This document shows positions 19,151 through 27,850 of a DNA stretch of 64,000 bases, piece after piece. The notes beneath the pieces were generated by a model that was not told where the DNA came from, did no database searches, and saw only the letters and a list, made by a program, of their open reading frames with translations. The stretch's first letter is position 1. Each line of letters opens with the position of its first letter. The DNA lies in the NCBI GenBank assembly GCA_963843315.1, contig CAWJJU010000002.1:124001-188000 (forward strand), written 5' to 3'. The stretch is from JAWVFM01 sp963843315 (GTDB lineage Bacteria; Actinomycetota; Thermoleophilia; Solirubrobacterales; 70-9). The position numbers were made by a program, and so were the translations under genes.

Positions 19151-20185
19151 CTAGTTGAAGACGGCGCGCTCGACCTCTGAGAGGTCGTTGTCGCAGCCGA
19201 TCACCGCGGGCGCCTTGCCCAGCGCCGTGTCCGGGTCCTTCAGGCCGTGGCCCGTGAGCACGCAGACCACCGTGGCGGGCGGCTCGCCGCCGGGGCCGGC
19301 GGGCAGGCCATGCGTCAGCAGCCCGGCCACGGAGGCGGCCGACGCCGGCTCGCAGAACACCCCCTCGCGCGAAGCGAGGAAGCGATAGGCGTCGAGGATC
19401 TGGTCGTCGGTGACCGCCGCGATGCGCCCACGCGACGCGGTGACCGCGGCCATCGCCTCCTCCCAGCGCGCGGGGTTGCCGATGCGGATCGCCGAGGCGA
19501 TGGTCTCGGGGTTCTCGATCGGGTGGCCCTCGACGAGGGGCGCGGCGCCGGCGGCCTGGAAGCCGAGGAGGACCGGCGCGGTCTTCTGCTCGCCGAAGCC
19601 CCGCCACCAGGCGGTGATGTTGCCGGCGTTGCCGACCGGGATCGCCAGCGCGCCGGGGGCCTCGCCGAGCTCCTCGACGACCTCGTAGGCGGCCGTCTTC
19701 TGGCCCTCGATCCGCCAGGGGTTTACGGAGTTCACCAGCTCGATCGGGTGCTTCTGCGCCAGCTCGCGCACCACCCGCAGGGCGTCGTCGAAGTTGCCGC
19801 GAAGGGCAATGACGCGCGCGCCGTGCATGAGGGCCTGTGCAAGCTTTCCGGCCGCGATCTTGCCCTCGGGGACGATCACGGCCCCGCGCATCCCCGCCCG
19901 GGCCGCATAGGCGGCGGCGCTCGCGGCGGTGTTCCCGGTTGAGGCGCAGATCACCGCCTCGGCGCCGGCCCCCTTCGCGCGCGAGACGGCGACGGTCATG
20001 CCGCGGTCCTTGAACGATCCGGTCGGGTTGGCCCCCTCGAGCTTCAGCAGCACCCGGACGCCCATCCGCTCCGACACCGCGGGGGCCTCGACGAGCGGCG
20101 TGGAGCCCTCGTTCAGGGTCACGACCGGGTCGCCCGGCTCCAGGGGCAGCTGGTCGCGAAAGCGCTCGATCAGCGGCGGGGGCAT
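19151..20185 (-). CDS. thrC: Threonine synthase
   Basis: 344 residues from ATG 20185. PLP enzyme converting O-phosphohomoserine to threonine. GANPTGSFKDRGM holds the PLP lysine, CASTGNTAASAAAYAAR binds the cofactor, and VGNAGNITAWWRGF and the C-terminal TGHGLKDPD are family motifs. It is the short (class II-like, ~350 residue) form without the long N-terminal regulatory region. It begins 10 bp after hom stops and is the last gene of lysA-hom-thrC. Confidence 0.94.
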   Translation of the reverse strand: MPPPLIERFRDQLPLEPGDPVVTLNEGSTPLVEAPAVSERMGVRVLLKLEGANPTGSFKDRGMTVAVSRAKGAGAEAVICASTGNTAASAAAYAARAGMRGAVIVPEGKIAAGKLAQALMHGARVIALRGNFDDALRVVRELAQKHPIELVNSVNPWRIEGQKTAAYEVVEELGEAPGALAIPVGNAGNITAWWRGFGEQKTAPVLLGFQAAGAAPLVEGHPIENPETIASAIRIGNPARWEEAMAAVTASRGRIAAVTDDQILDAYRFLASREGVFCEPASAASVAGLLTHGLPAGPGGEPPATVVCVLTGHGLKDPDTALGKAPAVIGCDNDLSEVERAVFN

Positions 20186-20195
20186 CTGGCCTCGC

Positions 20196-21419
20196 TCAAC
20201 CGAACTCCTCTTCGATGACCCTGATCGCGCGCGGCGCGGCGCGCATGAAGCCAAGCGTGCCGATCTCCTCCAGAGCCTGCCCGAACGCCGACTCGCGGCA
20301 CCCGTGCATCACCATCACCAGCCGGGCGTCCTCGCGAAGCCCGCGCTGGACCACGCTGCGCACCGAGATCCCGTTGCGGCCCAGGACGTCGGCGATGTTG
20401 GCGAGCACCCCCGGCTCGTCGGCGACCTCGAGGTGCAGGTAGAAGGACGACTCGACGTCGCGAACGATCGGCAGCCGCTCGCGAACCTCGTGCACGGGCG
20501 CGTCGCCCGCGAGCACGGAGACCACGTCGCCGAGCACCGCCGTCGCCGTCTCGACGCCGCCGGCACCAGGACCGGAGAGCGTGATCTCGGTGATCGCAGG
20601 GGCCTCAAACGTGACGGCGTTGAACGGGCCCGACACCGGCGCGAGCGGGTGGCCGCTGTAGAGGAAGCATGGGAAGACGCGGACGCTGATGCCATCGTCA
20701 ACGCGCTCCGCCACCCCCAGCAGCTTCAGCGAAAGCCCGAGCTCGCGGGCGTAGGCGATGTCGTCGGGCTGGATGGACGAGATGCCCTCATACGAAACGT
20801 CGGCGAGGCTGACCGGCGAGTGGAATGCGAGCCGCGCGAGGATCGCCATCTTCGCCGCGGCGTCGGCCCCACCGACGTCGTCGGTGGGGTCGGCCTCCGC
20901 GTAGCCCAGCTCCTGAGCGCGCGCGAGCGCCTCGGGGTAGCTCTCGCCCGTGGACGCCATCTCAGTGAGGATGAAGTTGGTCGTGCCGTTGACGATGCCG
21001 AAGACCTTGGTGATCTCCGTCGCGACCAGGCTCTCCTGGATCACGCGGATCGCCGGCACGACCCCCGCGACCGCCGCCTCGAAGCGAAGCTGCACTCCCG
21101 CCTCCCGCGCGGCGTCGAAGAGCTCGTCGCCGTGCTGGGCCACCAGCTGCTTGTTGGCGGTGACCACGTGGCGCCCGGAGCGCAGGGCCCTCAGCACGTA
21201 GTCGCGGGCCGGGTCGGTGCCGCCGATGAGCTCGACGACCACGTCCGAGCCCTCGAGGATCTCGTCGAAGCTGCCCTCCGAGCGGCGCAGGATCCCCGCG
21301 ATCTCCGGCCGCCGCCCCGAGGCCGCCTCCACCGCGCCGGCGCGCTCGGCGATCAGCGCGGCGAACGCCGAGCCCACCGTGCCGTGGCCGAGGAGGCCGA
21401 TGCGACCGGGTTGGTTCAT
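20196..21419 (-). CDS. hom: Homoserine dehydrogenase
   Basis: 407 residues from ATG 21419. NAD(P)-dependent reduction of aspartate semialdehyde to homoserine, the branch point to Thr and Met. Rossmann GLLGHGTVGSAF at the N-terminus, VTANKQLVA, the catalytic NGTTNFIL and GYAEADPTDDVGG motifs, and a C-terminal ACT domain (about residues 325-400: FYLHLEVADEPGVLANIADV), which suggests feedback control by threonine. Start codon overlaps the lysA stop (ATGA). Confidence 0.95.
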   Translation of the reverse strand: MNQPGRIGLLGHGTVGSAFAALIAERAGAVEAASGRRPEIAGILRRSEGSFDEILEGSDVVVELIGGTDPARDYVLRALRSGRHVVTANKQLVAQHGDELFDAAREAGVQLRFEAAVAGVVPAIRVIQESLVATEITKVFGIVNGTTNFILTEMASTGESYPEALARAQELGYAEADPTDDVGGADAAAKMAILARLAFHSPVSLADVSYEGISSIQPDDIAYARELGLSLKLLGVAERVDDGISVRVFPCFLYSGHPLAPVSGPFNAVTFEAPAITEITLSGPGAGGVETATAVLGDVVSVLAGDAPVHEVRERLPIVRDVESSFYLHLEVADEPGVLANIADVLGRNGISVRSVVQRGLREDARLVMVMHGCRESAFGQALEEIGTLGFMRAAPRAIRVIEEEFG

Positions 21420-22708
21420 CCCACGTCCCTCGCCGTGAGGTCGTCGAGCGTCTCGCGGCGCACCACCAGCGTCGCGTCGCCGTTCTTGCACAGCACCACG
21501 GGCGGGCGCGTAACGCCGTTGTAGTTGTTCGCCATCGAGTGACCGTAGGCGCCGGTCGCCGGCGTCGCCAGCAGATCGCCGGGGCGAGGCGCCGCGAGCT
21601 TGACGTCGCGGACGATCACGTCGCCCGACTCGCAGTGCATGCCCGCGACGGTGACCTCGCTGCCGGCCGCCTCACCGGCGCGGTTGGCGATCAGCGCGTC
21701 GTAGCGCGAGCCGTAGAGCATCGGGCGGAGGTTGTCGGACATGCCCCCGTCGACCGCCACGTAGGTGCGGACCCCCGGGATCTCCTTGACAGTCCCCACC
21801 CGGTAGAGGGTCACGCCCGCCGTTCCAACGAGCGAGCGCCCCGGCTCGATCAGCAGGCGCGGCGGACGCTCGAACACCTCGCGGACGCCACGGACCTTGA
21901 CGTCGACGTAGTCGTCGATCGAGGGTGGCTCGTCGCCGGCTGTGTAGGCGATCCCCAGGCCGCCGCCCACGTTCAGCAGGCGCATGTCGTCGTCGGCGAG
22001 CTCGGCGAGGGCCTCGATCGCCCTCACGAACGGCTCCAGCTCGAAGATCTGCGAGCCGATATGGGCGTGCAGCCCCACCAGCCGCAGGTTGCGGGTCGCG
22101 CGCGCGGCGGCCACCGCCTTCGCGGCCAGCCCGTCGGCGAGCCCGAAGCCGAACTTGGAGTCCACCTGGCCCGTCTGCACGTAGGAGTGCGTGGAGGGCA
22201 GGATCCCGGGGGTGACCCGGATCATCACGTCCTGGGGGCGGTCGAGCATCGAGTCGAGGCGCTCGATCTCGTCGAAGGAGTCGCAGATCACGTGCCCGAC
22301 GCCGGCGGCGAGCGCGGCCTCGAGATCCGCCTCGGTCTTGTTGTTGCCGTGCATGTAGACGCGCTCGCCGGGGAAGCCGGCCGCCGTCGCGACGTGCAGC
22401 TCCCCGCGGGAGGCGACGTCGATCGACAGGCCCTCCTCGAGCAGGATCCGGCAGATCGCGGTGATCGGCGCCGCCTTGCTGGCGTAGATCACCTCGAAGT
22501 CCTCGGTGCGCGAGCGGAATGCCCGCAGGTAGGAGCGCGCACGGGCGCGCACGTCGTCGGAGGCGTAGACGTAGGCCGGGGTGCCGAACTCCTCGGCGAG
22601 CTCGACCGCGTCGCAGCCCCCGATCTCCAGGTGACCGCGGTCGTTGACGACGCTGCCGAGCGGGTAGAGAAGCCCGGCGAGGGGATTTGCCTGCGTATGC
22701 GCGCTCAT
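21416..22708 (-). CDS. lysA: Diaminopimelate decarboxylase
   Basis: 430 residues from ATG 22708. PLP enzyme making lysine from meso-diaminopimelate. VIYASKAAP contains the PLP lysine, HAHIGSQI and GGGLGIAY are the phosphate-binding region, MHCESGD carries the catalytic cysteine, and GAYGHSMANNYNG is near the C-terminus. The frame is open for 73 more codons upstream, but that part lacks family similarity. lysA, hom and thrC form one operon with 4-bp and 10-bp junctions; argS, the usual upstream neighbour in actinobacteria, is absent. Confidence 0.95.
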   Translation of the reverse strand: MSAHTQANPLAGLLYPLGSVVNDRGHLEIGGCDAVELAEEFGTPAYVYASDDVRARARSYLRAFRSRTEDFEVIYASKAAPITAICRILLEEGLSIDVASRGELHVATAAGFPGERVYMHGNNKTEADLEAALAAGVGHVICDSFDEIERLDSMLDRPQDVMIRVTPGILPSTHSYVQTGQVDSKFGFGLADGLAAKAVAAARATRNLRLVGLHAHIGSQIFELEPFVRAIEALAELADDDMRLLNVGGGLGIAYTAGDEPPSIDDYVDVKVRGVREVFERPPRLLIEPGRSLVGTAGVTLYRVGTVKEIPGVRTYVAVDGGMSDNLRPMLYGSRYDALIANRAGEAAGSEVTVAGMHCESGDVIVRDVKLAAPRPGDLLATPATGAYGHSMANNYNGVTRPPVVLCKNGDATLVVRRETLDDLTARDVG

Positions 22709-22832
22709 CAGATGGCGGATTGTGATCGACGCGGCGACTTCGCGCCGGGGAATGCGCCACTGGATGATTGATTTCAAATCCGCGCGTGCGCGGGGACGCA
22801 CGGGACCAAGCTGGACGTGCGCGAAGAGCGAA

Positions 22833-22854
22833 GCCCGTACCGGTTGGTACGGGC
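22833..22854. other. Strong hairpin between lysA and the divergent hydrolase
   Basis: GCCCGTACC-ggtt-GGTACGGGC: nine perfect base pairs around a 4-base loop, about 125 bp upstream of the lysA start and 90 bp upstream of the divergent hydrolase. It would fold in either transcript. No U-run follows, so it may be a 5' leader structure or operator rather than a terminator. The remaining ~230 bp between the two genes hold no other gene. Confidence 0.4.
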
Positions 22855-22941
22855 GGGTCTCGGAGCGCCCGATCCAGCGCCGGTATCGGCGCGTCATCCG
22901 CGTGCGTGGGGATTGGGAATCAGTCATCTAGGTTGTGCGCA

Positions 22942-23682
22942 GTGAGCGACGAGCGGCCGGTTCGCATCCCGTCGACGTCCTCCGCGGAGGGCGTGGAGGG
23001 CGGCCGGCCGTACCTGCTCTGGCGCCCCACCTCGCCGCCGCCGTGGCCGGGCATGCTCGTGCTGCACGGCGCCGGATCCCGCAAGGAGAACCACGCCGAC
23101 TTCGCCCGCTCCGCCGCCGCCCGGGGGTGGCTGGCGCTCGCCTACGACGCGCGCGGCCACGGCACGGCCGAGGACGAGATGGCCCCCGCCGCCCTCTCCG
23201 ACATCACCCGCATGGCCCGGTTCCTCGGCTCGCTCGAGGGCGCCGACCCCGGGCGCGTCTGCGCTCGCGGGTCGAGCATGGGCGGCTGGATGGCGATCCA
23301 CGCCGCCGCGAGCTCGGACGCGATCTCCGGCGTGATCGCCGTCTGCCCGGCGAGCGAGGAGGGCCTGCGCCGGGGCCTTCGCGAGGGCAGCTTCGACTTC
23401 AGGGCGGGCGAGCAGGCCACGGCCGATCTCGACGCGTGGCTCGCCGAGCTCGACCTGCGCGACGCCGTCGAGCTGATGGGCTCCAAGCCGCTCGCGCTGC
23501 TGCACGCGCGCGGCGACGAGAGCGTGCCCTACACGTGGAGCGAGGAGCTGCACGAGCGCGCCGCCGACCCCAAGAAGCTCGTCGTCGTCCCCGGCGGCCA
23601 CCACCGCTCCGTCCAGCACGACGTCGAGCTCCAGGGCGTGTCGCTGCGCTGGCTCGAGCGGGCGCTGCGCCCGGCCGGCTGA
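22942..23682 (+). CDS. Alpha/beta-hydrolase (dienelactone hydrolase/prolyl-oligopeptidase-like)
   Basis: 246 residues from GTG 22942; the longer open frame upstream is not homologous. The fold motifs are in order: LVLHGAGSRKENH (oxyanion loop), YDARGHG, GSSMGGW (nucleophile Ser), the ARGDESVP aspartate and GGHHRSVQHD with the catalytic His. No signal peptide, so a cytoplasmic esterase or hydrolase of unknown substrate. Divergent from lysA. Confidence 0.85.
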   Translation: MSDERPVRIPSTSSAEGVEGGRPYLLWRPTSPPPWPGMLVLHGAGSRKENHADFARSAAARGWLALAYDARGHGTAEDEMAPAALSDITRMARFLGSLEGADPGRVCARGSSMGGWMAIHAAASSDAISGVIAVCPASEEGLRRGLREGSFDFRAGEQATADLDAWLAELDLRDAVELMGSKPLALLHARGDESVPYTWSEELHERAADPKKLVVVPGGHHRSVQHDVELQGVSLRWLERALRPAG

Positions 23683-23703
23683 GGGATCTGGGGGCTCGGC
23701 GGC

Positions 23704-24369
23704 TCAGCCGCCGCCGAGGACTCCGCCGGTGAGGCCGTTCACGGTCCCGGTGGCGGTGTCGCCCAGGTGGCCGTGGCCGACCGCGCCGCCCACCTGGTTG
23801 AGGACGGTGCGGGTGGTGTTGTCGACGGTGCCCGTGACGCCCTGGGTGGCGCCGGAGACGTTCGTGTTGACCCCGAGGCCGGACGCCGTGTTGTCGACGT
23901 TCTTGACCGCGGTGCCGGTGATGCCGGACGAGCTGGAGGGGGTCGTCGGAGTGCCGGTCGGCGTCGATCCGGTCCCGGTCGCCGGAGGCGTCGTGGAGCC
24001 GGTCGGCGTCGACGGCGTGTCGCTGCCGCCACCGGGCGTGTTGGGGGAGTTGCCTGCGGACTTGCCGTTTGCGTTGCGCGCCGCGCCGGAGCCGGCCGCT
24101 GCGCCGCCGCCCGGGACGGCTGCAACCGCGCGGGCCGCGGGTGCGGCGGCGGCCGCTGCTGCGGCCGGGGCGCCGCCGGCGCGGTCGAGGACCACGTGGC
24201 GCGTGTTCGGGCCGGCGCTCGCGAAGGGGAGGTGCCCGGAGAAGGCGACGTAGGCGGCAACCGAGAGGAACGCGACGACGGTCGCCGCGATGAGGGCCGT
24301 CCCGACGCCGGTTCCAGCCGCGAATGCGCGCTTTCCGGTGCTTGGAGCTGTGATGGCTCTGATCGTCAA
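23704..24369 (-). CDS. Single-pass membrane protein with Ala/Pro/Thr-rich low-complexity exterior
   Basis: 221 residues. A short basic N-terminus and one hydrophobic helix (about residues 20-45, GVGTALIAATVVAFLSVAAY) are followed by ~175 residues of Ala-, Gly-, Thr- and Pro-rich sequence and a C-terminal stretch rich in Asn/Thr/Gly/Val (VDNTASGLGVNTNVSG) with a repeated NxTxxGxxG-like spacing. Probably anchored with its low-complexity part outside the membrane. Not recognised. It lies 102 bp downstream of the M23 peptidase on the same strand, across an AT-rich gap. Confidence 0.6.
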   Translation of the reverse strand: MTIRAITAPSTGKRAFAAGTGVGTALIAATVVAFLSVAAYVAFSGHLPFASAGPNTRHVVLDRAGGAPAAAAAAAAPAARAVAAVPGGGAAAGSGAARNANGKSAGNSPNTPGGGSDTPSTPTGSTTPPATGTGSTPTGTPTTPSSSSGITGTAVKNVDNTASGLGVNTNVSGATQGVTGTVDNTTRTVLNQVGGAVGHGHLGDTATGTVNGLTGGVLGGG

Positions 24370-24471
24370 ATCTGCCTGTCCGTGGGCGCGCCCTCGCGCC
24401 CCCGCAAGTCGTTCCCTCGTATATCGGCAGCCGCCGCAAGGACCTTTAGCAATTTACTGCCGAATGCCTGT

Positions 24472-25683
24472 TTATGGCAAGTAGGGAATCGGATCGGTGA
24501 CCGCTCCGTTGATCCGCACCTCGAAGTGGAGGTGGGGGCCGAAGCAGTAGCCCGTGCAGTCGGTGATCCCGATGATCTGGCCCTGCTGGACGTGATCGCC
24601 CTGCGACACGGAGAAGCTCTCCTGGTGCGCGTAGCAGGTGGAGATCCCACCGCCGTGGTCGATGCAGGTGTAATTGCCGTAGCCGCCGCTGGAGGCCTCG
24701 GACTGCTCGAGGATGACCGTGCCGTCGGCGGCCGCCCTGATGGGCGTGCCGGTCGGGACGGCGATGTCGATGCCGGGGTGGTTCTCGTAGCCGCCGTTGA
24801 TCGAGCGTGGGCCGAACGGCGAGACGACGGGGCCGTTCACGGGCCAGATGAAGCCCTCGGCGCTCTGGCCGGAGACGGGGCCGGCCGGAAGCACGGGCGT
24901 CGAGCTGCTCGCGGCGGCCGCCTGCTGCGCGGCGGCGATCTGCGCGGCGATGCGGTCCTGAAGCTTGGAGACGTCGCCCTCGAGCTCCTGCTCGGAGTCC
25001 TTGACCTGCTGCAGGGCGTTCGCCTGGCGTGCCCGCGCATCCTGAAGGGCGCTCTGCTTCGCCTCGAGCTCCGCCTGCGCACGATCGAGCTCGGCCTTGC
25101 GGGCGGCGATCTCGTCGCGCTCGGCGGCGACCTTCTTCACGGTGCCGCGGGCCCGGTCGCGCAGATCGCGAACGCGGGCGGCGACGTCGTTGTCGTTCTG
25201 CTCGATCCGCTTGAGGTAGTCGTAGCGGGTGAGGAGGTCGTCGAAGCCGTTGGAGTTGAGGATGACGGTGAGGATGTCTGGCTGGTCTGATTTGTAGATC
25301 GCCACCAGGCGGCCGCGCAGCGCCCTCAGGGACCGCTCGAGGCGCGCGCGAAGGACGGTGAGCTGGTGCTGGTCGCGCCCCAGCTCGGCCTGCTTGCGGG
25401 CGAGCTCGTCGCCGACGAGCGCGACGCGGTTCCGCAGCGTCGCCACCTGTCCCGACAGCTGCGAGATCTGCTCGTTGTACTTCTGAATCGTGGTCGACAG
25501 GACGCCGGCCTGATCGCGCTTGTTCTGGAGCTTCGCCTGCTTCTGGTCGAGCTGGGATTGCAGGTCCTGGGCGGGCGCCGGGGCGCTCGCCAGGAGCGCG
25601 ATCCCGACGGCGAGCAGCACGGCGAGCACCGCTGCGAAGGCGCGGCCCGGGCGTGCGCGGACATGGTCGAAGAGCTCTGCCAT
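24472..25683 (-). CDS. Secreted coiled-coil M23 peptidase (EnvC/NlpD-like murein hydrolase or activator)
   Basis: 403 residues. Signal peptide/anchor (residues ~14-38, ending in a PAPAQD cleavage region), a long coiled coil rich in Gln/Glu/Arg (about 40-245), then an M23 domain: HPGIDIAVPTG, the central NYTCIDHGGG and the C-terminal HLHFEVR. The zinc ligands H, D (HPGID) and HxH are all present, so it is likely an active endopeptidase, not only an activator. Two cysteines (DCTGYCFG) may form a disulfide near the active site. Acts on peptidoglycan in the envelope, probably in division or wall turnover. Confidence 0.9.
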   Translation of the reverse strand: MAELFDHVRARPGRAFAAVLAVLLAVGIALLASAPAPAQDLQSQLDQKQAKLQNKRDQAGVLSTTIQKYNEQISQLSGQVATLRNRVALVGDELARKQAELGRDQHQLTVLRARLERSLRALRGRLVAIYKSDQPDILTVILNSNGFDDLLTRYDYLKRIEQNDNDVAARVRDLRDRARGTVKKVAAERDEIAARKAELDRAQAELEAKQSALQDARARQANALQQVKDSEQELEGDVSKLQDRIAAQIAAAQQAAAASSSTPVLPAGPVSGQSAEGFIWPVNGPVVSPFGPRSINGGYENHPGIDIAVPTGTPIRAAADGTVILEQSEASSGGYGNYTCIDHGGGISTCYAHQESFSVSQGDHVQQGQIIGITDCTGYCFGPHLHFEVRINGAVTDPIPYLP

Positions 25684-25695
25684 ATGTGACGGTGA

Positions 25696-25741
25696 GGGGC
25701 TGTAGCCCCGAAAGCAGCAGGTAAGGACGCCGTAGGCGTCC
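25696..25741. repeat. Two adjacent perfect palindromes upstream of the M23 gene
   Basis: GGGGCT-gt-AGCCCC (25696-25709) and GGACGCC-gta-GGCGTCC (25725-25741), separated by 15 bp. Each is a perfect stem with a tiny loop, 13-58 bp upstream of the peptidase start, so they would lie in its 5' leader. They look like REP-type palindromes or a leader structure; no riboswitch family is recognised. Confidence 0.5.
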
Positions 25742-25812
25742 GCAAGTGGTGCCGGTGAGGCGCGCCAGAGTACCAGCGAAAAGGCATTTACGAGCGTTTC
25801 TTAACATTTCTT

Positions 25813-25844
25813 ATGACGCCTGCAACCGTTCCTGCAGGCGTCAT
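25813..25844. terminator. Hairpin terminator after the cation-efflux gene
   Basis: ATGACGCCTGCA (25813-25824), 8-base loop, TGCAGGCGTCAT (25833-25844): a perfect 12-bp stem starting 12 bp past the stop of the CDF transporter. On the minus strand it is followed by AAGAAATG rather than a U-run, so termination would be of the L-shaped/actinobacterial type or the stem simply stabilises the 3' end. Confidence 0.55.
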
Positions 25845-25856
25845 TCGGGCGCCCCG

Positions 25857-26678
25857 TCAGCCCCGATCGGTCTCGATCTGCAGGAGGGCCGCGTCGCCCT
25901 CCTCCTCCATCTGAAGCGTCGTGTGCTCGATGCCGAAGCGCTCGCGGAGCGAGTACTCCAGCTCGCGCCGGGCGCGGTCGCGGTCGCCGCCGCGGGCCAC
26001 CACCACGTGGGCGGCCAGGGCCTCGAAGCCGGGGGTCACCGTCCACACGTGGAGCTCGTGGACGCTCGTGACCCCCTCGACCCTGCAGATCGACCTGGCG
26101 ACCACGTCGACGTCGAGCCTCGCGGGCGCCGATTCCATCAGCACGTCCATCGGCTCGCGGACGAGCTTCAACGACGAGGCGGCGATCAGCACCGCGATCA
26201 CGATGCTCGCCACGGGATCCACGCCCGCCGGGCCGCCCGCCAGCAGCACGGCGCCGGAGACCACCACCACGAGCGCGCCGAGCGCGTCGGCGGCGGAATG
26301 GCGCACGACGGCCTCCAGGTTCAGGTCGGCTCGGTCGCCCCGAAGGAGGACGAGGGTGGCCAGGCCGTTGCCGGCGAGCGCCACGATCCCGAGGGCCAGG
26401 ACGCCGCCGCCCTGCACGGCGGGGGGATCGGACAGGCGGCCGATCGCCTCCACCAGCACCACCACCGCTACGGCGAGGAGCACCAGCCCGTTTGCGAGCG
26501 CCGCAAGCACCTCGCTGCGGCGGTGGCCAAACGTCCTGCGGTTGTCGCCGTCGCGCGCGCCGATCCGCGCCGCGACGAGCGCCAGGCCGATCGCGCCGAC
26601 GTCGGAGAGCACGTGGCCGGCGTCGGCGAGCAGCGCCAGCGAGCCGGTGAGGATGCCGCCGGCCACCTCGAGCGCCAC
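25857..26678 (-). CDS. Cation diffusion facilitator (CDF/ZnT-type) transporter
   Basis: 273 residues from GTG 26678, the first standard start. The CDF core is evident: ADAGHVLSD (metal site in helix II), FGHRRSEVLAAL, HSAADALGA (second site in helix V), and a cytoplasmic C-terminal domain with HELHVWTVTPG. This family exports Zn, Co, Cd or Mn in exchange for protons. The same frame stays open upstream to about 26816 and encodes a His-rich stretch (HSVGHAPHSHAHLD) plus the start of helix I (LVRALEINVVL), exactly what CDF proteins have at the N-terminus, yet it contains no ATG, GTG or TTG. The real start may be non-standard or lost to a sequence error. Confidence 0.85.
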   Translation of the reverse strand: MALEVAGGILTGSLALLADAGHVLSDVGAIGLALVAARIGARDGDNRRTFGHRRSEVLAALANGLVLLAVAVVVLVEAIGRLSDPPAVQGGGVLALGIVALAGNGLATLVLLRGDRADLNLEAVVRHSAADALGALVVVVSGAVLLAGGPAGVDPVASIVIAVLIAASSLKLVREPMDVLMESAPARLDVDVVARSICRVEGVTSVHELHVWTVTPGFEALAAHVVVARGGDRDRARRELEYSLRERFGIEHTTLQMEEEGDAALLQIETDRG

Positions 26679-26770
26679 GAGGACGACGTTGATCTCCAGG
26701 GCGCGGACCAGGCGCCTGCGGTTGTCCGCACGCCCGGCGTCGAGGTGGGCGTGGGAGTGGGGGGCGTGTC

Positions 26771-27844
26771 CTACGGAATGCTCGATGTCTTCTCGCAGCG
26801 CGGGTGGCTGATGTCCTTATCGTGCCCCGTTCCGCCCTTGCACGCGTCCTTCTGGGGGCCGGCGTCGAACTTGTCCGAGTCCTTGCCGCCGCGAAGCTTG
26901 TCGGGGCCGCCGCCCGAGATCTTGGTCGAGGCCTTGAGGGCCTGCTGGTCGCCGATCAGCAGGTCGTTGTCGCGGTCGCCCTTGATGGTGTCGGCCCCGC
27001 CGGAGCCCGAGGCCGAGATCAGCGCGGAGTTGTCGCCCACCGCCACGTCCTTGCCGACGCCCGCGTCGATGAAGTCATCGCCCGCACCCTTGGCGGTGCC
27101 GAGCGGCGCGAAGTTGTCGCCGACCAGGTGATCCTCGTCGATGTAGCCCACGATGTGATCGTTGCCGTTGCCGGTGGCCGTGCCGCCCTGCGCCGTGACC
27201 ATCGCGTCGCCGACGCCCAGGTCGTTGCCCTCGTCGAGGCGCATGAAGTCGTTGCCGGTCCCGGTGGCGTCCATGGGGGCGAGGGCGTCGCCCACGACGG
27301 TGTCGTTGCCGGGGCTCGTGTAGGCGTGATCGTCGCCGCTGCCGGTGGCCGTCCCATTCGTCGCGTACGCGTCGCCCACCACGGTGTCGTCGCCGTCGCC
27401 GGCCATGAAGGTGTCGTCGCCCGAGCCGCTCGCGTCGCCCGCTCGGGTCTCGTAGTCGTCGCCGACCAGGGTGTCGGTGCCCCCGCCGCCCTCAAGCGTG
27501 TCGTCGCCGAAGGGGCCGGGGCTCTGGTCGTCGATGTAGTCGCCGCTGATCGTGTCGTCGCCCGCGAAGCCGAAGATCGTGTCGTCGCCGGCGCCGCCCT
27601 CGGCCGTGTCGTTGCCACCGTCGAGGCAGATGAGGTCGTCGCCTCCGAGCCCGTAGACGGTGTCGTCGCCGCCGAACGTCTCGATGATATCCGGCCCCTC
27701 GGTTCCGCGCACGACGTTGTCGCCGCTCGGGTGCGACGGGACGATCGTCGGCACCTGGCCGTTGCAGGTCGCCCCGCCACGCGCAGGCGCAAGGGCCGGT
27801 GCCAGCGCGAGCGCCGAGGCCAGGACGACCCCGAGCGCCCCCAC
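26771..27844 (-). CDS. Secreted RTX-like calcium-binding repeat protein
   Basis: 357 residues from GTG 27844. A hydrophobic N-terminus (LGVVLASALALAPALAPA) is probably the signal peptide. The rest is dominated by aspartate/glycine nonapeptide-like repeats (GGDDTVYGLGGDDLI, GGAGDDTIFGFAGDDTI, then looser DDTVVGDA and GNDFMRLDEGND units) that form a calcium-bound beta roll in hemolysin-type proteins. The C-terminus has GGGPDKLRGGKDSDKFDAGP and a Cys-containing tail. RTX proteins normally need type I secretion, which an actinobacterium would lack; Sec export is suggested by the signal. The start codon immediately follows the terminator of the upstream gene, and no clear ribosome site is seen. 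Confidence 0.78.
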   Translation of the reverse strand: MGALGVVLASALALAPALAPARGGATCNGQVPTIVPSHPSGDNVVRGTEGPDIIETFGGDDTVYGLGGDDLICLDGGNDTAEGGAGDDTIFGFAGDDTISGDYIDDQSPGPFGDDTLEGGGGTDTLVGDDYETRAGDASGSGDDTFMAGDGDDTVVGDAYATNGTATGSGDDHAYTSPGNDTVVGDALAPMDATGTGNDFMRLDEGNDLGVGDAMVTAQGGTATGNGNDHIVGYIDEDHLVGDNFAPLGTAKGAGDDFIDAGVGKDVAVGDNSALISASGSGGADTIKGDRDNDLLIGDQQALKASTKISGGGPDKLRGGKDSDKFDAGPQKDACKGGTGHDKDISHPRCEKTSSIP

Positions 27845-27850
27845 CGGAAG

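Noticed and set aside
25684..25856. Possible c-di-AMP (ydaO/yuaA) riboswitch upstream of the M23 peptidase, a common location for it in actinobacteria
   Set aside because: None of the conserved riboswitch cores could be matched; the leader instead holds two simple palindromes.
26771..27844. RTX-repeat gene as part of a type I secretion system
   Set aside because: No ABC transporter, membrane fusion or outer-membrane genes are near, and the protein has an N-terminal signal-like segment.
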